NCBI RefSeq assembly: GCF_017526105.1
Contig: NZ_CP071839.1
Location: 682,001-746,000, forward strand
Reading direction: 5' to 3'
Length of the DNA stretch: 64,000 nucleotides
From: Streptomyces cyanogenus
Lineage (GTDB): Bacteria > Actinomycetota > Actinomycetes > Streptomycetales > Streptomycetaceae
Shown: positions 59,557 through 64,000 of the stretch, in pieces
Layout of the letters: every line of letters begins with the position of its first letter
Position numbering within the stretch: position 1 is the first letter of the stretch
Translations under genes and position numbers: made by a program
Notes under the pieces: model-generated
The model's input: only the letters and a program-made list of their open reading frames with translations
Told to the model about the DNA's origin: nothing
The model's database searches: none

Positions 59557-60267
59557 TCAGGCCTCGGCGGTACGGCACTCCGGGTGGCCCCAGCCCTGCG
59601 CGTTCTTGGCGATCTTCTCGCCGGCCGCGTAGGACCGGCCGCACAGGCAGCGGCCGGGGAACTTCGCCTTGATGGTGCGGGCGGACGCGGCCCCGCCGGT
59701 GCGGGAGGACGCGGTCCCGCCGGTGCGGCGGGGCGCCCTCGCGCGCGGGGCCCCGGCCGCCTTCGGGGTGTCGGGCGACGGCGGGGGCTCCGGCGAGCCG
59801 AGCGCGCTGCCGGCCGCCTCCTGGACGGAGGCCGCCTGGCTGGCGGCGCGGTCGGCGAAGTCGTTCAGCGGGTCGCCGTCGACCTGGTGGGCGGCCACGT
59901 AGCGGAACTCGACGGACCGGCCGCCGAGGAGCTCGTCGATGCGGACCACCAGGTCCTGGTTGGCGACGGGCTTGCCGGCGGCGGTCTTCCAGCCGTTGCG
60001 CTTCCAGCCGGGCAGCCAGGTGGTGACGGCCTTCATCGCGTACTGGGAGTCCATCCGGATCTCCAGCGGCACGTCCGGATCCACGGCCGCGAGCAACTGC
60101 TCCAGGGCCGTCAGCTCGGCGACGTTGTTGGTGGCCCGGCCGAGCGGGCCCGCCGCCCAGCGCGCGGGGGTCCGCTCGTCGCCGTCCGAGACCACCCACG
60201 CCCATCCGGCCGGTCCGGGGTTTCCCTTCGAAGCCCCGTCGCACGCGGCCACCACACGTTCACGCAT
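59557..60267 (-). CDS. RNase H-like nuclease with an extended C-terminus
   Basis: A 236-residue protein whose first ~140 residues are RNase HI: DGASKGNPGPAGWAW (Asp10), RATNNVAELTALEQLL (Glu), RMDSQYAMKAV (Asp) and VAAHQVDGDPLNDFADRAAS (His/Asp). It cuts RNA in RNA-DNA hybrids. After this comes an Arg/Thr/Ala/Pro-rich linker, and then a small Cys module, GRCLCGRSYAAGEKIAKNAQGWGHPEC, with Cys-x-Cys, a distal His and Cys that could bind zinc. The start ATG at 60267 (MRERVVAACDG) suits the family best; 60279 is possible. It converges with melC2, with stops adjacent. Confidence 0.87.
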   Translation of the reverse strand: MRERVVAACDGASKGNPGPAGWAWVVSDGDERTPARWAAGPLGRATNNVAELTALEQLLAAVDPDVPLEIRMDSQYAMKAVTTWLPGWKRNGWKTAAGKPVANQDLVVRIDELLGGRSVEFRYVAAHQVDGDPLNDFADRAASQAASVQEAAGSALGSPEPPPSPDTPKAAGAPRARAPRRTGGTASSRTGGAASARTIKAKFPGRCLCGRSYAAGEKIAKNAQGWGHPECRTAEA

Positions 60268-60313
60268 GTCCTCGATCATGCCATGGCCGCAGGCAGAGCC
60301 GTTCCAGGTCCGG

Positions 60314-61108
60314 TCAGACGTCCTTGACCTTCGGCATCTCGCCCTCGGTGGTCGTGATGTCGATCACCGAGAAGTTCGCGCCCTGCGGGTCGCTCAGCGC
60401 CGCGAACCGGCCGAAGGGGCTGCTCATCGGCCCGAAGCGGAGGATCCCGCCGAGCTTGACGGCCCGGTCGACGGCGGCGTCGCAGTCGTCGACGGCGAAG
60501 TAGACATTGATGTACGACGGCACCTCGGGCGGGAAGTCGTCCGTCATCCGCATCCGGCCGAGCACGGTGTCCTCGCCGACGTCGAACATCCGGAAGTCGA
60601 CCGCGTCGTCCTCGATCTCCTTCATCCGGTACGGGAAGACGGCCGAGAGGAAGGCGTCGGCCTGGTCCGGCTCCCTGGTGAAGACCTCGGCCCAGCAGTA
60701 GGCGCCGGGCGTGGCCGTCGTCTCGAAGCCCTCGTGGGTGCCCGCCTGCCACACGCCGAACACGGCCCCGCTGGGCTCCCGGGCCAGGCACATGGTGCCG
60801 AACTCGCCGACCCGCATCGGCTCCATCAGCACCTCGCCGCCGTTCTGCCGGATCTTCTCCGCGGTGGCCGCGGCGTCCGGTGAGGCGAAGTAGAGGCACC
60901 ACTGCGACTGGCCCTCCTGTCCGGGCATCGGCGGGACGACGGCGGCGACGGCCTTGCCGTCCGTGTAGGCCTGTGTGTAGTTGCCGTACTCCGACGACGA
61001 CTCGCCGAAGGTCCAGCCGAGGACGTCACCGTAGAACCGCTTGGCTCCCTCGACGTCGCTGAACATCGCATCGGCCCAACAGGGCGTTCCCTCGGGTTGC
61101 ACGGCCAT
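60314..61108 (-). CDS. VOC/glyoxalase-fold protein, two tandem domains
   Basis: A 264-residue protein with two VOC modules. Domain 1 begins GTPCWADAMFSDVEGAKRFYGDVLGWTFGE; domain 2 begins GAYCWAEVFTREPDQADAFLSAVFPYRMKEI. Members bind metals and act as dioxygenases, isomerases or resistance proteins; in Streptomyces such CFP30-like proteins are common and of unknown substrate. Start ATG 61108 has GAGAGGG 12 bases upstream. No neighbour suggests a role. Confidence 0.86.
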   Translation of the reverse strand: MAVQPEGTPCWADAMFSDVEGAKRFYGDVLGWTFGESSSEYGNYTQAYTDGKAVAAVVPPMPGQEGQSQWCLYFASPDAAATAEKIRQNGGEVLMEPMRVGEFGTMCLAREPSGAVFGVWQAGTHEGFETTATPGAYCWAEVFTREPDQADAFLSAVFPYRMKEIEDDAVDFRMFDVGEDTVLGRMRMTDDFPPEVPSYINVYFAVDDCDAAVDRAVKLGGILRFGPMSSPFGRFAALSDPQGANFSVIDITTTEGEMPKVKDV

Positions 61109-61270
61109 GATCGAAGCCCTCTCGGTCAGCTGGTGTGTCCCGCTACCTCACGCTAGCCACCCCGCCGTCGCCCCGCTCGCCGAACGCCCGAAGCCGCAGG
61201 ACCGGGGGAAGCCGGGTGCGGGGCACAAGATCGGCGCGCGGTCACCGCAACCGCCACGGGACGCTCCGCA

Positions 61271-61325
61271 CGCCCCCGTGACGCACCCCTCGTGACGCAC
61301 ACCCCCGTGACGCACGCCCTCGTGA
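61271..61325. repeat. Short tandem repeats upstream of the phosphotransferase gene
   Basis: Four near-identical units of 14-15 bases with core CGTGACGCAC: at 61277, 61291, 61306 and 61321 (last copy CGTGAG). Spacing 14, 15 and 15 bases. It looks like tandem slippage or multiple binding sites, about 55 bases before the start codon. Confidence 0.6.
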
Positions 61326-61379
61326 GCCCGTCGAAATCCCGTCGACAGCGGGGGCGTCGAGGCGCTGGGATGAGCCTCG

Positions 61380-62309
61380 ATGAGTGCCTTCCACAGCGAC
61401 ACACCGCAGCACCCGCACCCGCAGCGGATGCACACCGACGAGATCGCCGTCGGCGCCCCGCTGGTCCAGCGCCTGATCGCCCGCCGTTTCCCGCAGTGGG
61501 CGGCGCTGCCCGTGCGGCGTCTGGCGTCCTCCGGGACCGAGAACGCCATGTTCCGGCTGGGCGGCGACCTCGTGGTCCGGCTCCCCCGACGCCCCGCCGC
61601 CGCGCCGGACGTGACGCACGAGCAGCGCTGGCTGCCCCGGCTCGGTCCGCTGCTGCCGGTGGCGGTGCCCGAGCCGCTGGGGACGGGCGGACCCGATGCG
61701 GACTTCCCGTGGCCCTGGTCCGTGTACCGCTGGCTGGAGGGCCGTAATCCGGTCGCGGGGGCCGTGGCCGAACCCGAGCTGCTCGCCGGGCAGTTGGGGG
61801 GATTCGTGCGTGCGCTGCGCCGGATCGACCCGCACGACGGTCCGGCGGCCGCCCGGGGCGTGCCGCTCGCCGTCCGGGACGAGCCGACCCGGGCGGCGCT
61901 CGCCCGGCTCACCGGACGGATCGACACCGCGGCCGTGACGGCCCTGTGGGAGGAGGCGCTGCGGGCCCCGGCGCACGCGGGCCCGCCGGTCTGGGCGCAC
62001 GCGGACCTGTCCCCGGGGAACGTGCTGGTCGACGGTGGACGGCTGAGCGCGGTCATCGACTTCGGCACCGCCGGGGTCGGCGACCCCGCCGTGGACCTGA
62101 TCGTGGCCTGGAACCTGCTGCCCGCCACCGCCCGGGACGCCTTCCGTGCGGCCGTCGGCGCCGGGGACGCGGAGTGGGCGCGCGGGCGGGGCTGGGCCCT
62201 GTCGATCTCGCTGATCCAGCTGCCGTACTACCAGGACACCAACCCGGCCCTGGCGGAGAACTCCCGGCATGTGATCGCCGAGATCCTCGCCGAGGCCGGG
62301 ACGCGGTGA
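61380..62309 (+). CDS. Aminoglycoside phosphotransferase family kinase
   Basis: A 309-residue APH-fold kinase. Catalytic loop HADLSPGNVLV (about residues 204-214, Asp206 and Asn211), metal-binding segment VIDFGTAGVGDPAVDL (Asp223), and nucleotide Lys/Arg region GTENAMFRLGGDLVVRLPRR. The N-terminal TDEIAVGAPLVQRLIARRFPQWA fits a macrolide or aminoglycoside phosphotransferase-like group, but many such proteins phosphorylate sugars or other metabolites. ATG 61380 is assigned, with GATGAGCC close by; 14-15 base repeats lie upstream. Confers no certain resistance. Confidence 0.85.
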   Translation: MSAFHSDTPQHPHPQRMHTDEIAVGAPLVQRLIARRFPQWAALPVRRLASSGTENAMFRLGGDLVVRLPRRPAAAPDVTHEQRWLPRLGPLLPVAVPEPLGTGGPDADFPWPWSVYRWLEGRNPVAGAVAEPELLAGQLGGFVRALRRIDPHDGPAAARGVPLAVRDEPTRAALARLTGRIDTAAVTALWEEALRAPAHAGPPVWAHADLSPGNVLVDGGRLSAVIDFGTAGVGDPAVDLIVAWNLLPATARDAFRAAVGAGDAEWARGRGWALSISLIQLPYYQDTNPALAENSRHVIAEILAEAGTR

Positions 62310-62322
62310 CGGCGCCCGGGCC

Positions 62323-62811
62323 TCAACCCTGCTCGCCGGCGTACGCCTGCTCCAGGGCCGCGGCGTCCAGCTTGCCCATGCCCATCATGGCCTTGGTGGC
62401 GCGCGCGGCCTTCTCCGGGTCCGGGTCGCCGATCATGTCGAGCAGCGGGGCGTAGACGACCTGCCAGGAGACGCCGTACTTGTCCTTGAGCCAGCCGCAC
62501 GGGCCGCCCTCGCCGCCGTTCTCGGTGAGCTTCGTCCAGTAGTGGTCGATCTCGTCCTGGTCGGCGCACAGGATCTGGAAGGAGATCGCCTCGTTGAACC
62601 TGAACTCCGGACCGCCGTTGAGCGCGACGAACTTCTGGCCGTTGGCGGTGAACTCCACGGTCAGCACGGAACCGGCCGGACCGGGACCGGACTCGCCCCA
62701 CCGGACGACCCGGCCGATGCGGGAGTTCTCGAAGACGGACACGTAGTGCTGCGCGGCCTCCTCCGCCTGGCCGTCGAACCAGAGACACGTGGTGAATCCG
62801 TCGGTGGTCAT
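62323..62811 (-). CDS. PhnB-like VOC protein
   Basis: A 162-residue VOC protein of the PhnB/3-demethylubiquinone-methyltransferase-like type. Typical is FTTCLWFDGQAEEAAQHYVSVFENSRIGRVVRWGE (residues 6-40), the LNGGPEFRFNEAISFQILCADQDEIDHYWTKLTENGGEGGPCGWLKDKYGVSWQV stretch (shown in parts) and the alpha-helical end MMGMGKLDAAALEQAYAG. Substrate unknown. ATG 62811 has AGGAGG 5-6 bases upstream. It converges with the phosphotransferase gene. Confidence 0.85.
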   Translation of the reverse strand: MTTDGFTTCLWFDGQAEEAAQHYVSVFENSRIGRVVRWGESGPGPAGSVLTVEFTANGQKFVALNGGPEFRFNEAISFQILCADQDEIDHYWTKLTENGGEGGPCGWLKDKYGVSWQVVYAPLLDMIGDPDPEKAARATKAMMGMGKLDAAALEQAYAGEQG

Positions 62812-62955
62812 GAGTTCCTCCTGGGACGTCGAACGGCGCGTGGAACGCGGTCATGGGTATCGACCGCGCCGCGCCGCGAAACTCATCGGTCCCGTGCGTG
62901 CCCACTCGAACGGGTGAAGGGGCTGCGGCCCTGAGAGGCGACGGCGGGCAGCCGG

Positions 62956-63348
62956 TCAGGCGGCCAGGCAGAGCCCGCGGTAGGGCCGGTGCGGCGCGGC
63001 GGCGGACCTGCGCCGCTCGACCGTGCGCCGGGCCAGCTCGCCGTGCGCCAGCGACAGCAGGTCCCCGAGCCCCAGGCCCAGCGCGTGGGCGGCCGCGGCG
63101 AGCACCTCGGACGAGGCCTCCTTGCGGCCCCGCTCGATCTCGGACAGGTAGGGCAGTGAGATCCGGGCCGCGTCGGCCACGTCCTTGAGCGTGCGTTCCT
63201 GCGCCTGCCGCTCGCGGCGCAGCACCTCGCCGACCAGGTCCCGCCAGAGGGGCTCTCTGGGTGCGGGCTCGGTCTCCGGCGCGGCCGGCCGGGCGGGTGC
63301 CGGCCGGAGAGGGACCACTCGGGCTTCGTCGCTCACCGGGTTGCTCAT
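62956..63348 (-). CDS. XRE-family regulator, ClgR/PopR-like
   Basis: A 130-residue DNA-binding protein. After a Pro/Ala-rich N-terminus, residues about 35-95 are a Cro/C1 helix-turn-helix with the signature RRERQAQERTLKDVADAARISLPYLSEIERGRKEASSEVLAAAAHAL. The STLSYLSEVERGxKEASSE pattern is shared with ClgR and PopR, activators of ClpP protease genes in streptomycetes. The C-terminal tail is short and basic (ARRTVERRRSAAAPHRPYRGLCLAA), with Cys. No clp gene lies near. A vegetative-type promoter (TTGTCC-N16-TAGGCT) precedes it. Confidence 0.82.
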   Translation of the reverse strand: MSNPVSDEARVVPLRPAPARPAAPETEPAPREPLWRDLVGEVLRRERQAQERTLKDVADAARISLPYLSEIERGRKEASSEVLAAAAHALGLGLGDLLSLAHGELARRTVERRRSAAAPHRPYRGLCLAA

Positions 63349-63354
63349 CCCGTC

Positions 63355-63382
63355 AGCCTAGAAGCGGTACGGTCGGGGACAA
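63355..63382 (-). promoter_or_regulatory. Vegetative-type promoter for the XRE gene
   Basis: On the minus strand TTGTCC (63382-63377), 16 bases, TAGGCT (63360-63355). The -10 is 6 bases upstream of the ATG, which would give a nearly leaderless transcript; leaderless mRNAs are common in Streptomyces. Confidence 0.5.
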
Positions 63383-63465
63383 GGGCCCGGTATTGCGCCC
63401 TGAGGGAAATCGCGGCCGGTCGGCGGCTCGGACCGGTCGTTTCCCGCCAGTGCGGAACGGCCGGT

Positions 63466-63490
63466 GCATGCGTCGCGTCACCGGGGGTAC
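63466..63490 (+). promoter_or_regulatory. SigB-type promoter P1 before the second sigma gene
   Basis: GCAT (63466-63469), 15 bases, GGGTAC (63485-63490), exact fit to GNNT-N14-16-GGGTAY. It lies 141 bases before the start codon. Confidence 0.6.
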
Positions 63491-63516
63491 CCGCGCCGTG
63501 AGCGCCTCGACGGCAT

Positions 63517-63542
63517 GCATGGACCGCGGGTTCAGGGGGTAC
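63517..63542 (+). promoter_or_regulatory. SigB-type promoter P2 before the second sigma gene
   Basis: GCAT (63517-63520), 16 bases, GGGTAC (63537-63542). With P1 it makes a tandem pair 52 bases apart, both with GGGGGTACCC around the -10. The -10 ends 89 bases before the ATG. Confidence 0.6.
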
Positions 63543-63631
63543 CCGGGGTTGGTGAGCTGTACGAGCTGTGCCGGGCATCCGGCACATGCTGTCGAGGCGG
63601 ACGTCGAACCGTGACTTTCGTGGGAGAGGTA

Positions 63632-64000
63632 ATGAACACCGCCGCCGGGATCCGGTCGGAAGCAGAGGTCATGGAACAGACCGAGCAGGACAGGACGGGC
63701 GAGGGATCACTGCCTGGTATCGCGGATCCGACGTCCATCGCCCCACGGGACGCGCGGGAGCTGTCCCGCCAGTTCTTCCGCCGGCTGGCGGAGCTGGAAG
63801 AGGGCACGCACGAGTACCAGTACGCGCGCAACACCCTCATTGAGATGAACATGTCGCTGGTGCGGTTCGCGGCGGGGCGGTTCCGGGGCCGCGGGGACGA
63901 CATGGAGGACATCGTCCAGACCGGCATGATCGGTCTGATCAAGGCCATCGACCGGTTCGAACTGGCGCGCGAGGTCGAGTTCACCTCGTTCGCGCTGCCG
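63632..64000 (+). CDS. SigB/SigF/SigG-type sigma factor, N-terminal part (cut by window edge)
   Basis: Frame open to the last base; 123 codons are present. After a ~40-residue variable N-terminus comes region 2: LIEMNMSLVRFAAGRFRGRG, DDMEDIVQTGMIGLIKAIDRF and REVEFTSFALP. Regions 3 and 4 lie beyond the edge. ATG 63632 follows GGGAGAGG; ATG 63671 (MEQTEQ) is possible. Two exact SigB-type promoters lie upstream, so the gene probably drives its own transcription or is driven by another SigB-family member. It is more similar to the streptomycete SigB/F group than to HrdB, based on VRFAAGRF and ELARE segments. Confidence 0.88.
   Translation, partial: MNTAAGIRSEAEVMEQTEQDRTGEGSLPGIADPTSIAPRDARELSRQFFRRLAELEEGTHEYQYARNTLIEMNMSLVRFAAGRFRGRGDDMEDIVQTGMIGLIKAIDRFELAREVEFTSFALP

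Noticed and set aside
56785..60267. FAD monooxygenase, melC and RNase H as one functional cluster
   Set aside because: The genes point in different directions and have separate control regions. Proximity is probably chance.

Overview
The window is chromosomal DNA from a Streptomyces or a very close sporulating actinomycete. Codons are strongly biased to G/C at third positions. GTG and TTG starts are common, and tightly packed genes overlap by 4 bases (ATGA or GTGA). It carries gene families typical of streptomycetes: a WhiB-like protein, an SsgA-like sporulation protein, a melC1-melC2 tyrosinase pair, SigB-type sigma factors at both ends, an RsbW-like ATPase, a LuxR-LAL regulator, and two genes with the rare TTA (bldA) codon. 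No rRNA, tRNA or CRISPR array was recognised.

Layout. 1-9142: respiratory NDH-2 (cut at the left edge), DUF4287, FUSC exporter, SigB/F-type sigma factor with RsbW-like kinase, a hairpin that may end a small RNA, a cNMP-domain protein, an MFS pump, and a divergent LysE-type exporter/LysG-type regulator pair. 9535-15708: WhiB-like protein, DUF6098, a two-component system with an L,D-transpeptidase, M1 peptidase, DUF488. 15711-24536: FAD oxidoreductase with its TetR, AlkB, MBL hydrolase, a dead IS481 transposase, secreted PI-PLC, a secreted beta-rich protein, DUF4032, universal stress protein. 24796-28267: a three-gene redox signalling cassette (receiver/flavoprotein, cNMP-sensor kinase, UBP zinc finger). 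28359-39735: LAL regulator, SGNH hydrolase, broken GH95 gene, M4 protease, serine hydrolase, TerD-CAP fusion, AIM24. 39887-47513: TPR plus polyprenyl synthase, threonine dehydratase-like enzyme, membrane pseudokinase, F420-type oxidoreductase, SsgA-like protein, two membrane proteins. 47567-54284: aldo/keto reductase, TetR/MFS pair, Tat-type hydrolase, hemerythrin, and two gene remnants. 54285-56578: three small same-strand genes (membrane protein with a Rossmann-like cytosolic domain, SLOG-like protein, RipA/SLATT-like membrane protein) that look like a nucleotide-linked conflict or signalling module. 56785-64000: FAD monooxygenase, melC1-melC2, RNase HI, two VOC proteins, aminoglycoside phosphotransferase-like protein, XRE regulator, and a second SigB-type sigma factor cut by the right edge.

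A theme that runs across the window is SigB-type stress control. Five sites fit G-N-N-T, 14-16 bases, G-G-G-T-A-C. They lie in front of DUF6098, the SsgA-like gene, the hemerythrin gene, and twice in front of the right-edge sigma gene. In the first three the -10 box sits 33-38 bases from the start codon. Other likely operators are palindromes at lysE/lysG, the WhiB-like gene, both TetR genes, the TPR/prenyl-synthase operon and melC1.
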